64,000 nt of DNA from Eumeta japonica (lineage: Eukaryota > Arthropoda > Insecta > Lepidoptera > Psychidae). This document shows, piece after piece, positions 45,543 to 58,805 of this stretch (positions are counted from its first letter, which is position 1; each line of letters opens with the position of its first letter). A model generated the notes under the pieces. That model had not been told where the DNA came from. It worked only from the letters and a program-made list of their open reading frames with translations, and did not search any database. The stretch spans positions 558,001 to 622,000 of the forward strand of contig BGZK01000154.1 of the NCBI GenBank assembly GCA_005406025.1. The letters are read 5' to 3'. The translations under genes and the position numbers were made by a program.

Positions 45543-45886
45543 GACTCGGGTTTGGCCGGTTTTTATTATTTGCAGTTTTACTTTACAGATATTACTATAA
45601 TTACATCGAATTTTATGTATGTTTGTGTTACCGTTTCTCTGATGGAGTAAAAATAACAAAATAGCGAAAAAGAAACACGATTTTTGTATTGGAACACCTC
45701 TTGATTTATTACTTTTTTGATTTTATAAAATATTTATTAAGAGATTTATCTTAATAGGTTATGCTCTGTTAAAACTTTGTTCGGTTTAAAAGGTACGATC
45801 TATTAACGAAAAGGCAGACGGACAAACGACGTAGGCCCAATAAGAGGGTCCTATAGGTATCCCTTGAATACAGAACCTTAAAAATT
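45543..45886 (-). repeat. Interspersed repeat copy, both ends visible
   Basis: The left end 'cgactcgggtttggccgg' and right end 'gggtcctataggtatcc', 'cagaaccttaaaaa' mirror the 30445 copy. A purine-rich 'aaggcagacggacaaacg' lies inside. Shorter than the 30.4-kb copy. Confidence 0.65.
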
Positions 45887-48257
45887 AATTACAGATTTTT
45901 TTTGATATTTTGTCCACGAATAGAATCTTCATAATATTTCGGGTCGCGGCCGTCGAGCTATAATTAAACCACCCCTGTGTCATTACAGCGGTTTGGTGCG
46001 GCCATCCGTCGATGTCGCCACGCGGAAGCGCACGCGCAGTTCAAACATGATGCTGAGAAATTATGTTTCTTAACAAGCGATATCGATATGAAGTCAAATG
46101 GAATCGGAAGTGATATGGTTTTTATTTGGTATTACAGTATCACAGAAAACGATACGTATACAAATAATACGTGTATGAAATAAATATCATCAACTTCCAT
46201 TTTACAACGAAATTTTCTTGGCGTTAACTTTATACAGGGACAAAATATAGCAGCAAAAGCACCTTAAGAAATTAATTAGAACACGCGTTAAAATCGAGAT
46301 CACTTACGGGTTCAAGTGTCAAAATCTTCACATATCGGACAAATGCGATATCGGTCCGATATCGCCTTAACATCGTCTTTTCCGTATTGTCCGTAGACGA
46401 ACACCATATTTGATGTGTTTGAACCGATTCAAATCCATATCGATATCATTTGTTAAGAAGCGTAGTTGGTCCGCTGGCGTCCGGCGGCGCAGCGCCCTAA
46501 ACTAGCGCGCCTTACTTTGCACCTGTTCGCCGTTAGGTAGCGCTGCTGTAAGCGCAGCTATGTTTCACAATATTTTCAGAAATAGTATGCTTTGAACGAA
46601 ATATACGATCTGATGCATAAAGTGAATCGGTTTATGTTTCGCTTGCACGTTATTCGATAAACGTTGATTATCGTTTAAAATACTTTAACATAGGAACGCA
46701 TTTGGGTTAAAATATAAGGTTAGTTTTTATGGTATTAGTATAGTAAGGTAATTATAAATATAGTAAATATTGCTGTCCGTTTGTTTGTTTGAACACGTTA
46801 ATCTGCAAAGCTGTTAGATGAATTTTAATGGAGTATTCTTAAATAGCTTGAGCGTAACTTAAGGTAACATATTATTTCATCAAATTTGGTCACAGAAAGT
46901 TCGTAGAGTAATATAAAAGTAAATTCTACGTCTACGAAGTTGCGGGAACATATAGTCGGCGATAATATAACTGGCGATAAAGAACAGTCGTCGGGATCGA
47001 CACCTGGGGCCGGTTCTAGCGACAGTCGTTGACACTTCGTCTAATGTTTAACAAGAATAGTGTAGTTGTTGTATGGGGTTGTGGTAACCTTGCTGCAACC
47101 ACTCCCACAATCTTCTTAATTTAAATCCAGAGGCTCGTACGTTAAGAGGTCTCCGCGCGGGGCCAGTGCAGGCGGGAGCTGCTATAGCGGTACAATGACC
47201 GTCGTCACCACGTTGGTTTCAACGGACGTCCTCGACCGATTCTTAACATACCGTCCAAGGCACCTACTAGTCAATTCGTTTGCCCTCTGGGTTTCAACTG
47301 GTACCTTCCTTTTTGAAGGCAAAACGCTGGCCACTGGACAGTTTCCGCCTTCCTTATGTGTAAATATCGATTTGCGTTTTGGATACCGAATGAAAAACAA
47401 ACATAGAATATCGTAACCATTATTTAAATAACAAGCTATTAAAAATTTCTTGCTAGGCAAAGAATTGTCGAGACTGTCTCTACATTTTCAATGTCGTTCT
47501 AGAATGAAGCATAAAAACAGTATTTAAAACAATTGTAAGTTAATATTGGTAAAATTAAATACGATTTTAAATTAGATGAATATAAGTTTCGTGAAGTACA
47601 TGGTATAAATCTATTTCAATGAATAAAACAGCACTAAATAGTTAAAAAATATTGCAGATTAAAGGCAATATTTTAAACAAAATTGATGGACTAATGATCT
47701 CCGACGTCTGTGACTGATCGTTAGTACATGTATAATTTAATTTTAATCCTTATTAAGTGCCACCGAATTGTTTAATAACAAATTAGACGTCATCTCCGAT
47801 ACGCGGCAGTGCAGATGTCAACATCGCGTTTGTAGTTTACGATTTTATTTGACATCGGCCGTAACAAACTAATGCGATGTTTGCGCAGGCATGGAAGCCG
47901 CGTCTGCGGCCATGCATCCGTTATCCCAGAATAGATTTTACCATAACTGCGGCGTATGCGCAGCTTCACAGCCATAAAGTCGCCCGGTGTTTAAACAACG
48001 TCGAAGAGACGAATCGTATGCCACAAGTCACTGTACGGTACTCGCAGGACACAGCTCTCGTGTTTCCGCGATTGAGTTTTCTGAACATTTTTCGTCGTTG
48101 ACAGCGAAATATGTAGTGATGTAAATTTATGATATTTGACATATTATCGAATACTAATTAATTCAAAAATTTACTAATATAAAATTATTATGTTACTACT
48201 AGTTTAGGTCTGTGACTCTGCCCACGTGAATAAAGAATTACTTCTTTATTTTTAGCG
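45887..48257. other. Gene-free stretch with GC-richer islets
   Basis: GC-richer patches at 45945-46040, 46480-46560, 47150-47350 and 47870-48070. The minus frame at 47182-47460 is open but unidentified. No transposon recognised. Confidence 0.35.
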
Positions 48258-48700
48258 TTCCATAACTCAAAAGGAAAAAAATGGAGCCCTTATAAGATCT
48301 TCGCTGTCCGTTCGTCAAGACTAAGTTTTTCAGGATCGGCCAGAGGTGTCAAGTTGAAATTAATATAAAGTATCGTCAGTCCCTCAGGGGTTATAAGTTA
48401 AAAATTTTAAGTCAACGACATCAAAAGACACCAATCCTTGCAAACTCATTCATCGAAATCTCTAAGTACCCTATAACTCGTTGATCTAAAACTTGTAAAC
48501 CTGAAAAAAAAACATGGTTACGTAGCATAAGCAATAGCAAAATTTGAGAATTGTCAAGTTATAGTCAAATCAAATAAAAAAATTCGAAAGATGGTTGACT
48601 CTGCAGTCCATCCCTGTAACTTCTTATTACTTTCGAGTTCATATCGTTCTAAAATATAAATACGTGGGGCTCACTATAAGTTTTTGGAACTGGCCACTTA
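48258..48700 (+). repeat. Interspersed repeat copy
   Basis: Starts 'agcgttccataactcaaaag', 'aatggagcccttataagatc', then 'ccctataactcgttgatc'. It ends in the 'ttgactctgcagtccatccc' block shared with the tandem units at 33.68 kb. A degenerate ccggcc-type end is expected near 48700. Confidence 0.65.
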
Positions 48701-49785
48701 CGTAAACAATATGCAAAAAGTAATTACTATATTTGGAAATGGAACTCTTTAGCTGTATAATACAGTTTGTTTCATATCCCGATATCGGTCCCGTTATCCA
48801 TACCGATCACAATTTCTGATTCAACAGGGACAAGATAAAAATTACCCTGTGTTAATCCACAAGACTTCTATGTATTTCATCTAAATCTATTTGCCCTTTA
48901 TACGTAATTGTTTTACAAACATCAAAACACCGTCGCAAACTATTACATTTTAAGTTTTTTATGACTTTAGAATTATAATACTACTATTATTAATGATTGC
49001 TTTACCATAAAGATATTGGCAGTCTTTCACTCTCGCTTTCCCTCTCTTACTATGTCTAACTTTATCCTCTTTCCTGACTCCTCCTCTTCTAAATGTCTTT
49101 TCTTAACCCTTATAAAATTAATTATGTTTAGCCAACAAAACAAAATAAAAATAATGACTATCAAGTTGTTTAGTTGTAAGGAAATATACAGCAAGCTGTT
49201 TACGCCGTTTCCTCTCTTTTGTAAACAACATCTCTATGACAGAGAACAGACTTGCGGGGCGAACCGAACTTAGGAGGTCCGATGCCAGATTTTGACGTAT
49301 GTCAACGAACATGGATGCCAGTAGTGAACGACGCGCGCGCGGGCTTTTGAAGGCAAATGAAACGCGGGCTAAATTGGGAAAAACCCATTACAATAAACAG
49401 TTTTTAGCGTATGGGAACTAAATGAATTTTCGCAGTGCCACTAGACTATTAATGGCCATGCGTTCTAGATGAAGAGGGACGAAGTCTGCAGCAAGATGAG
49501 TCCGTCTCGCTCGAAAGACAAATCCCTCTCTTTCTGTACGGGCGAATACATTTTCTGGCGGCCGCGATCACAAACAAACAGTACCATGGTACTTGTGACA
49601 CTGAGTTCTATCACTTAAAATGAATTTCATTATATTCGTTTTTGCCATTGTCGAATTATAAGAAGATATCTGAACGAACAGATAGAAAAATAGATAGTAA
49701 CTTATATATTATACAACGGTGTATTCCGTCAGCACACTAAACTTTATCAAAGTTGTTGATTTATATTAAAAAAAATATTTCTACA
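48701..49785. other. Gene-free stretch
   Basis: A palindromic AGTACCATGGTACT at about 49580 and a GC-rich patch at about 49330-49350. No gene is supported. Confidence 0.35.
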
Positions 49786-49789
49786 AACA

Positions 49790-49945
49790 GACAGACAGAA
49801 AAATAAAAAAGGAGCTTGCGTCTTTACCCGAGGTTCAATACGAATCCAAATCAAATTTCATCAAAATCGAGCGAGTACTTTAACCGTGAAAACGTAACAG
49901 ACAGACAGAGTTACTATTACATTATAATATTTGTGTAGATATAGG
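49790..49945 (-). repeat. Dispersed-repeat tail
   Basis: 'acagacagacagaaaaataa', 'aaatttcatcaaaatcgagc', 'gaaaacgtaacagacagac' and 'agttactattacattataat' reproduce the typical tail of a common lepidopteran repeat (head type at 8636, terminus also at 21637). Identification is from memory. Confidence 0.55.
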
Positions 49946-52540
49946 TCTTACATTTTTATCACAGAGGAAATCGTTTAAACGCGTACTTGGGAGTATTGTC
50001 GTCGCAAGGACGATATCGCCTACCTCGAAATGACCGCCCGCGCCGTGTCCAAACGCAAAACAAAGCGTTAACATTTCCTAGTGCACGGTTCGTGTCGAGA
50101 CGTCGTTTATTAAACTCTATAAATATAGATATAAAAAATGTTAGCCTTCAACCGACGACGGGGCGGGGCCCGATTTTAAAACAAAGGAGGGGCGGGATGC
50201 TGGACGTAATAGAGATTGATTTATGACGTCGGGTCGGTGAGAAAATGGCTAAATGCGTCAGTTACGTGATATATGACAGCGGGTTGTGTCCTTTGCTTGT
50301 CATGTGACGGACGCATGGTGTGAGCTGACTACGTACTTCAATCATTAACAGATTCGAAGAACTCGACTTTGAAGTTTTTAATAAAAATATATTAAGAGGT
50401 AATGAATTGCTCGCTAGGTACCTTCTACTAATAGAAAGGACGAACGACAATAAGAAAACATTGATCGTTTTACATAAATTCGTTTCAAAAGGTGACTTCT
50501 TGGAAAATTCTAGATCGGTAGGGTTACGTTGCGGCCAACTTGGCTCCGGCATGAGAATGCGCCACTCGCCCAGTGAAGTGGCACACTCTCACAAGACACG
50601 GATGTGAAGTACCAGCTCCCGCTGATGCGTTTCATCTAGTTCCAATCCCATTCCGTAAGATAAGCGTGAGAGTACAGAACGCAGAAATCACGTGTTCGCC
50701 GCTTGAACCGAACTGAGGATATTAAAGTATAAAACCATCCTTTTGCTATACAACACATTAGAGTTGTTTCCTTGGTACGAAATGGTCTATGATATTTTTT
50801 TGTTGTCTTAATAGTTGTGTTTTATTTGTATTCTTTAAAGCGCAGTGGGTCATTGTCGACTGGCGCCTGAGTTATCCTGCCAAAATTAAAAATTTATACT
50901 TATTAATTGTTTGCAAATCTTAGTAATTCCCTGGTGGGAAAATAATAGAATTAAAGTTAATTAGACTTTATATGAACTGGTAGATTCTTGAATTATTGGC
51001 CTCCCGTCGAAAACGTAACACGAAGATTTGAGAACTTCAATGCGTGAAGGATGCATTAAAGGCAACAAAATTTATCCACTTTAGGAATCTATGTAATTTT
51101 TCATGGTAGATGAAAAGTGACACGTGAGGGGTAAGGGGCGCCTTACAATAGGGTAGCTATCATTTTCACTTCAGCTTGCGTGGGAATACGCAGTTCTAAT
51201 TTTCAGGCCAACTTCAATTACCCCCTACTCAGGATTGTGTACATTTTAAAAATCCCAAATACGGATAGGATTCCAGTGTCTATTTTCTGAATATCTCTTT
51301 AGGATTTGAAAATCATTTAAACTAATTATGCCCAAAATGCGTTTTAACTTTCAAGACAATTGCCATGAGCCCAAACTCTTTTAAGATACGTTGCTCCATT
51401 ATGGAGTTTTAGACTGAAAACCAATTATGACTGAAAATTTATATTCATACATAATTACAAGATGGTAAAACTCAACAGCACTTGACCGATTATCGCCGAA
51501 ATTGGCATATCTAAGTTTTTTTTCATAAAGAAGGTTTTTGTGCAATCTGTTTTAAATTTAAATTCCAAATATCTTTATTTCATAGGTTATAATTTAACAC
51601 TTGAAATATTTCATTACATTTAAAAATTTACAGTTTTCAATTATTTCCACTTCTTTTGATAACCACTCGTTCGTAAGAATGGTAGGCTTGTATTATATGA
51701 GAATCAAACACATTTTCGTGTATATTGTATTGTGTTATATGTATTCATCATTCACGTACATCTATTTTTTTTAATACATATTACATTATAGCATTAACAT
51801 TACTTATCAAATTAAGCCATAGTTTGAACATTTACAGAGAAAATAAAATGTAAACAGAACTTCTTTTTCAAGTGAAAAAATAAATATTTTTTTCCCAAAA
51901 GTGAAATAGATTGCCCTGCAGATAGGGTTGTGATCTCGGAACTGTTTGAACGATGAATTCATATTTCATCGCGTCGATAGATAAATGCACTTTAGAATGT
52001 AAACACGTTAATTATCAAGTTTACTTTTCTAGTAGACGGCGATCAAGGTACGGTATCAGAGCAGGACAAGCGTGTGTTATGCCATGGGCTTGGTTCGGTA
52101 TATGTTGTTTTAATATATTACTAACTATTAATTTAACTCTTTCTAAAATTATGTCTAAGCTATTTGTTTCATTTATTTCAAAAACATAATTTCCACTTCA
52201 AAGCTAAAAAACCAGAAAAGCCATTGTATTTTGTACATTAGAACCTTTAATAAATATATTTTCTCTGATAATTTGATTATTCATATTCACTATTAATACA
52301 CATAATACGTCTGAAATATACATTAATAAAATAAATTTTCCATGATCTTAAATTTGTTAAGCTTATTATATTTAAACGTTACCCCTGCAACAAACTTTGT
52401 ATGTAAATAATTAAATTTAAAACAAAAAGTAATAAGATGTCTCGTCTTCCTCTACTACAGCACCTGGATAATCGAGCTTTTCTCGGAGTCTGTAATTTGC
52501 CGTGGGAGTATGATAACTTTCCGCCGGAAAAGTAGCTTAT
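49946..52540. other. Gene-free stretch with CpG-richer islets
   Basis: GC-richer patches at 49990-50060, 50145-50250 and 50510-50600, the rest AT-rich. No coding exon supported. Confidence 0.35.
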
Positions 52541-53004
52541 GTTTCCTGATGTTTGTATGTTTGTAAGTCTAACTTTTGAACAAATAAACCGATTGAAACT
52601 CAATTTGCGGCATTCGGTTGCATTCAGCTTAGTTTATCTGAAAATTTAAATCCACTCAGCCCCGAGATTTTGAGATTCCTAAAATAAAATTTTCAAAGGT
52701 GTTTCTCTTCTTAAAAATCGCATAAAATTGGTTGATTTGTTTAAGAGGTATTGTTTTATAAAAAAAAATTCTGAAAGTTTTTATTTTTTTGTAATATTTT
52801 TGAAAGACTCTATCAAAAACTTTAAAAATATAGCAGTGTTACTTCTCAAAAAACAACGTTGATCTTCATAAGGTCTTTCAAAATCGGTTGGATCGTTCGA
52901 GAGATCTTATTAACGAAATGTTTTTAAAATAATGTTTTCCAAAATAACTTTAAACTTCTTGGTTGATTAACGTGTGGTACTCAGTATCTTTTCTGGTCAA
53001 AACC
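52541..53004. repeat. Probable interspersed repeat body
   Basis: Words such as 'aacaaataaaccgattgaaa' and 'aaaatcggttggatcgttcg' resemble the body of other short insect repeats in the window (for example 42.57-43.71 kb). Borders are not defined. The 53.0-kb mariner follows directly. Confidence 0.35.
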
Positions 53005-54285
53005 TATATACATATAAGATCGGGGAAAAAGATTTTTCGTATTTTATACACAAATTCAAAATATTTTTCATCATATTTTTTTTCAATTAAATTATAATAT
53101 ATGCCATTTTGTTCAATAAACTATTGCCATTTTGTAGTTAATGACATAATTTGCTGCTGTACAAATTTTGGGACTTTTGATCAAAAAACTGCGACAAGTA
53201 GTTTTGACAGTCCTCTCTTGATGTTAACCTAACACTACCTAAAGAATTCTGAAGAGACCGAAACAGGTGAAAATCTGGGGATGCAAGGTCAGGGTTGTAC
53301 ACGTGCAGTACAGTACAGGACTATGATGGATGAATTAACACTTCCCAACCAAATTCTCTCAATATTTGCCGAGTGGCTAAAGATATGTGTGGTCTGGCGT
53401 TATCATGGTGAAAAATCATACCCTTTTTGTTGATCAATTTTAGCCGTTTTTGCTCTACTTCTTGCTCGAATCTCATTAGACGTTGGCAGTAGAGATCTAA
53501 ATTGATGGGCTTACCCGGCGCTAAAATCTCAAAATGAATAATAACTTTCCAACCCCACCATATACATAACATCAACTTATTGCGAAATAATCCGGATTTC
53601 CCTATAGCCTGTGAAGCTTGCTTGCCTTTTGACCATAATCTTTTTCGCACGTTCTTGTCTAGGGGATCCATTTTTCATCACTAGTGATCAACCTTTTCAA
53701 AAACGGTTCGATTTCATTACTTTTCAATAGAGAATCGCAAATTAGTTCACCATTTCTTTCAGTGAGCTCGTGGGGGACCCAAATATCAAGCTTTTTTGTA
53801 CATCCAGCTTTTTTCGAATGGGTCAAAACCGTTTTGTGGTCAATTTTCAGTTTTCAGGAATGTCGTAAGAACGAATATGCCGATCTTGCTCTACTTTTTC
53901 CAAAATGACATCAACTTGATCCGTAACAGGTCGATCAGAGCGAGGTTTATCTTTGACATTAAAATTATCGAATTGAAATTGCTTGAACTAGTTTTGTGCT
54001 ACTTTTACCGACACTGAATTAGATTCATAAATGTCACAAAATATTTTTGCGGTTTGTGTCGCATTATTCCCTTTTTTTTTAAAATAATATTTCAAAATGT
54101 ACCTAATTTCTATATTAGATTTACTCATTTTGGCGGACAGAAGAACAATAGACAAATGGCGAAACACCGTTTTTACTTTTTGTTTTATGTCATCTATTTA
54201 ATGGTATCAAAACTAACCAAATACAAACCGCAGAACTAAATAGATTTTACTGCAACTTTTTACTTATATGTTTCTTTATAGTAAT
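53005..54285 (-). pseudogene. mariner transposon, near full length, inactive transposase
   Basis: About 1.28 kb, the normal mariner size. The plus-strand left end 'agatcggggaaaaagatttt' is the inverted counterpart of the 9560 terminus; the right terminus near 54285 is degraded. The minus-strand transposase begins near 54130 with SKSNIEIRYILKYYF. It continues through RSDRPVTDQVDVILEKVEQD, WVPHELTERNGE, SNEIEPFLKRLITSDEKW (first Asp), NKLMLCIWWGWKVI, MIFHHDNARPH (second Asp) and, after a small insertion, NPDLASPDFHLFRSLQ (third Asp, D34D type). Stops and shifts break the frame near 53980, 53840 and 53325. Same family as 9.56 kb and 19.69 kb. Confidence 0.88.
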
Positions 54286-56900
54286 AACACACATTTTTAA
54301 AATGATTGGTAGGTAGTAAGGTGCCAATACTAAATGCCAAAAGCAAAGGCGCGGTGTACGTGTATGTCTGTCAATGTGTTTATCAATAGCCCTGTGTTAT
54401 AAGATCACAAGGAATCCTAGTTAGAGCTAGGCGGTCCCAAGGCCGGCGCTTTGTCATTTCATAGGTATGCGGAATCCTGTAATGGCTTTATTTTTCCGTT
54501 AATCAATCTCATAAATACAGTAGAGTGGTTTGTTATCAGAACGGCAAGTAAACAGTTGTGCGTTTTGTTTGTGTGATTGGTAATGAAGTTCTTTGCATAT
54601 GCGTGCATATCGGAGACTGTTTTGATTAAACTATGCGTGTACGGTCAGCAGAAAGAGTACAGCGTGTTTTTGTTATGCGTAAAAATAATATTCTCTTATA
54701 AAGCGCGTTAGCATTTGACGAGTGCCAAAAATTTTTTGTAAATTTCGTATCGGATCATATTGAATTGGAAATCGCGGAAAAACATCCGAAAGTATTTTCG
54801 AAAACTTCTTTTAGAAACGTCACAATATAGAGGACGTCCTTAAAAAAACCCATAACATTATATGTGACAGTTGTAAGTGTTCTTATGGCCATTATAAGGG
54901 TTCACGTATCAATAGATGAAAAGTGTGATTATTATTGTTCCATGCCATTAGTAAAAAATTTGATTGTTAAAAGCAGTTATGATAATTTTGTTCCGTATTT
55001 TTGGAATAAATAGAAAACGTTAAATAATTAATAAGACCTCTAAAAACAATTATTAGCTCGGGGGATAGTTTGTGCATCGAACTCGAAAAAAATATTTGTA
55101 AAATTTAAAATATACACCATTGATACTCTCTTACCAATTAGAGATATAATCTCGTCCACGAAGCTACAAAATGAGTGTAACCTCCACCATAATTCAAGCA
55201 TGAGATATTTTTACTGATGTCGGTAGAGATTAAAAAACGTTATTGTGAAAATGAAACCGTTTAGTACATGAGACAGTCGTGAATATCACGTTAGAACTTT
55301 CCACCGCCATAACTCAGAGAGGAAGAAATCTTATTGTTTTTCAAATTATCTGTGTTTGCAACAACTTTTTCTTACACTATGACAAATAGAATCCTAAAAA
55401 ATAATGAAATTTAATTTTTTTTTTAATTTTTATATAAAACTGGGTGACTGGTTTCCAAGTCACTGTACTAAACGCAACAACGGAAGCTGTTAGTCGTACT
55501 GCAGCCAAGTTGACCATAACATGGCTCTTCCACATGGCTCTATCAGATTTTATTGTAATATCGTAATATTCAATTCATAAAGGCGAGTGGTCAAGAACGT
55601 TGCTTTGGTATCGTGTTCCAATTGTAACTATGATGTGTAATTAGCGGATGACTTTTTATGTTCAAGTCGATGCGTACCTCGGGGAACGAGAGGGGTCCAC
55701 ACTAAATAACACACAACACAAAACCCGAGACAACTGGGTTAAATTAAGTATGTTTTCTACTAAAATGTGACTATGACATACACAATAATATTTATCGAGC
55801 TACTGAATTTCTGTGTGCAAGCAACAATGGTTTAGAGTGGCTAAATCCTTGAGGCTGGAGGAGCAGATGATTTTAATGAAAATCACATGCATATATTGGT
55901 TCCAGTAATCACTCTTGAGACCACATACGAGTCCACGTGCCTGAATTAAAATAAATTTTCTTTTAAGAATTTTTGTGGTTCCTGTTTAAATACTGTATAT
56001 TGTTCGAGTTTCTCAGTGTGATTCTAGACCACGTTATAATAGTCTTAAATACTAGTCTTTATTAGTCCAATGATATTTTTTTTAATAAGTCCATTGTATT
56101 CAAGCAACTTATTTACTACAGGAAAATAGACATTTTACAAAATCTCACATGAGGGTAGAGCTCAAGCCAAATCTCAATCTCACCGCATCTCATCAAGGGA
56201 AGGAGGAGTCGAAAAATCGTCAAAATAGCGTCATGTAATTAATGGATACCCCCTAACTCTCAAATTATAGAATTGTGGGATACACGTCTTGGTAGTGGGG
56301 TCATAAAAATCTGAAGCATCCAATATTCAACTTAGTTTAACATAACACGTTAACTACACATTAAGCAAAGAAAGAATCTGTTGTCGATTAAGACTTTATT
56401 TTTGCACAGGCATTTGAATAAGTGTATTTATAAATATATATTAATAATTCTATTAATATATATTTATATCATTAATTCTATTTTTTGCTGTCAACGCTAC
56501 AATACAATCTTGTTCGCCATCTGTCACTAATGTGCCTGCACCGTGTTATTACCCGTTTTCAATAAAGAGGGCTCGGGTATCGTTAATGGAGCGTTATGCA
56601 TATATTTTTGCTTGTTATTGAAATTACATCGTAGTGAGAACATTGGTACACATTTATACACAGTGAATAAATTTTATAATAAACATATCAAGATCTTATT
56701 AATTCTGGAAAAAAATACAAATAATGTGTCTTATTTTGCCACAGGCAACGTTTATATTTGAAATTGTCCTCATTTAGCTTATTTCATCGTTCTACATGAC
56801 CATAAAATAATGAAAGGGAACATTGCTAAAATACAGTTTAAAAATCTATGGCGGCTGACTTCTTTTAAGAGGACAACCGTGTAGATAACTTTTACCAATT
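54286..56900. other. Gene-free stretch
   Basis: Long AT-rich region. 56150-56300 contains 'gtcaaaatagcgtcatgtaa' and 'ttaatggataccccctaa', which resemble a common insect repeat. No gene is supported. Confidence 0.35.
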
Positions 56901-56904
56901 TTCG

Positions 56905-57041
56905 AGATTTCATTTCAGCCACTGGACATCCGCTGCTATACATGAGCCTCCTCTTTACATTTCTTCGACATAAGATTCTGGACTACATGTGACCAACAGT
57001 GGCCCATGACCCTCACCAGGTCGTAAATCTATCATCTATTA
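56905..57041 (-). pseudogene. LINE C-terminus, part 2 (downstream of the nested mariner)
   Basis: The minus strand contains the end of the polyprotein, cognate to the E(A)YVQQW-S-G stop region (here EEAHV, stop, QRMSSG, stop). It is preceded by ILCRRNVKRR-like sequence. It continues the LINE interrupted at 57042-58578. Confidence 0.6.
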
Positions 57042-58578
57042 CGAGGGCTGCTATTTATGTGTCCAGAAAATCATAAGGAAACAAACATCCATCTTTTAAT
57101 ATGGTTTTGTTGCTTTTCAAAATATTCCCCATGATGACCGATGCATTTTTGCATATGCTGAAATCCATTTTTATAGCACTAAAACGTGCATTTTGAACGC
57201 ATCAACGGCCTCTTCGCGGCTCTAAAACGTTAAGCATGTAATTTATTCTTCATGTGTGGGAATAAATAGAAATCGTTGGGTGGCAAATCGGGGCTGCACG
57301 GCGGATGACCCATCAATTCGATCTTTTGTCCTTCCAAAAACCTAGTTGTTTCAGCCGACGCGTGACAGCTAGCATTGTTATGATGAAGAATGATTTTGCG
57401 CTGTCGGTTGTTCTTTTTTAATTCTTTGAAGACTTTTGGCAAACAAATTGTCGTGTACTACTCCGAATTAACCGCTTTACGATTCCCTAGTGGCACAGTA
57501 ACCACATGTCCATTTATACTAAGAAAAATAGGTAACCATTTGCTTCAAAGTGATAAAGCGCTTTTGGCACGAATCATTTTTGTTGGGTTCAAGTTATCTT
57601 GGAACATCCCTACCGTTGACTGTTGTTTAGTTTCGGGGTCATATGCATAGATCCAATATTCATCACCTGTGTAGATATTACAAACAGCTTTTGACGCAGC
57701 ATGATCGCATTTTTTAAATAATTGTTTTGTATCAATCAACATGAGCCTATTTTTGATCAATGCTCAAGTTTTGCACAATCCAACGCGAAACAATATTTTT
57801 ACAGCCATATTTTTGTGAAATATCTTATACATGCTCGTCATATTTATGCCCAGGGACGCTTTTATCTCCCGACATATAAGATAACGATCATGCTTTATTA
57901 GTTCCCGTACGGCATCAATAGACCTCCCACAATTAAACTCACTAAACCAGTAATACACCGTGGTTTTCTGTTGTCAAGTGATAGCGAAACGTCAAAATAA
58001 AATAGCGGAAACTGAATGGGAAAGAGGAAGGGACACGCCGCGGGAGAAGCGGTAGGTCTCGCTCAGGCGGGTGCGCCCTCTGCCTTCTTCCGTTTTGGGA
58101 TAAAGCACTTGATCACACGCCTGATAATCTTAGCGAAATTAATATTGGTACACGAAGTGGACTCAATTGCACGGGAGCCATCACATACACGTACCCTAAT
58201 GAAAATTATCTGCGTCTCAGCGATATTAATTTGGACTATGAAGTCAGCTAGATGGCGCTTATTCAATTACGGAGGATTGAGTGAATAGATACGTAGAGGG
58301 ATATTTGATGACGGTAACTATTATGTCGTAACAGAAGCATTGTTTTTGAGTTAGCCTACGCCAAAAATCGTAATAAATCATCGCACGATTTCATGCGTCA
58401 AATCCATAGTGACAAAGACAGACAATTTTCAAAATGATCCCATAATGGTAAAACAATCGACAGTTACATGAAACAAACTGTACTCTACAGCCAAGGAATT
58501 TAATTTTTAATGTTGTAATATTTTTTTCAATATTGTTCTGTATGTGGCCAGTTCCGGATACATAAATAGCAGCCCTCG
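57042..58578 (-). mobile_element. mariner transposon (second family) with intact ends, nested in a LINE
   Basis: The ends are CGAGGGCTGCTATTTATGTG at 57042 and the inverted ACATAAATAGCAGCCCTCG up to 58578, flanked by TA on both sides (57040-57041 and 58579-58580). Length is 1537 bp, about 250 more than usual. The minus-strand transposase starts at about 58404 (MDLTHEIVR, then LTQKQC), is interrupted, and resumes at about 57975: TTVYYWFSEFNCGRSIDAVR, DRYLICREIKASLGINM, KAVCNIYTGDEYWIYAYDPE (first Asp), KIILHHNNASCHASAETTRF (second Asp replaced by Asn) and GHPPCSPDLPPNDFYLFP (third Asp). Stops, shifts and the Asp-to-Asn change make it inactive. Confidence 0.92.
57985..58330. other. Extra sequence inside the mariner, possible nested insertion
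   Basis: It lies between the transposase N-terminus (ending around LTQKQC) and the helix-turn-helix resumption at TTVYYWF, in place of about 20 expected residues. It is GC-richer in its left half ('acacgccgcgggagaagcgg' at about 58033). No target-site duplication or terminal repeat was resolved. The plus frame at 58016-58288 is incidental. Confidence 0.5.
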
Positions 58579-58805
58579 TAGGAGACCGTCCCACGCTGCG
58601 ACATCCAGTACCTGGTCGCCACCCGAGAAACTTTCATGCCCAGCTGTTATCGTTTCTACGAGCGAGACCAATTCTGGCATTCATATGTCGTCACTGGCAA
58701 TACACACTGTTCGGACACTTTCGTCTTTGGGCACTGAGGTATATTGGACTTACAAGTTTTTCATAGTTTCTCAAACACCATGCTCAAAATCGTCGCCTAA
58801 CCTCT
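58579..58805 (-). pseudogene. LINE C-terminal region, part 1 (upstream of the nested mariner)
   Basis: The minus strand reads SNIPQCPKTKVSEQCVLPVT (cognate of the IP-CLKTKVF-QCVLPVMTYG block), then after an internal deletion ARRNDNSWA and KFLGWRPGTGCRSVGRSPT, which is the GRKVLEWRP-TGKR-VGRPPTRW block. The mariner is inserted exactly at the PT|R point. The remaining tail is at 56905-57041. Confidence 0.7.

Noticed and set aside
47182..47460. 92-codon minus-strand frame with a Ser/Thr/Val-rich end
   Set aside because: No recognised motif and no credible acceptor upstream; it could be an exon but the evidence is too thin.
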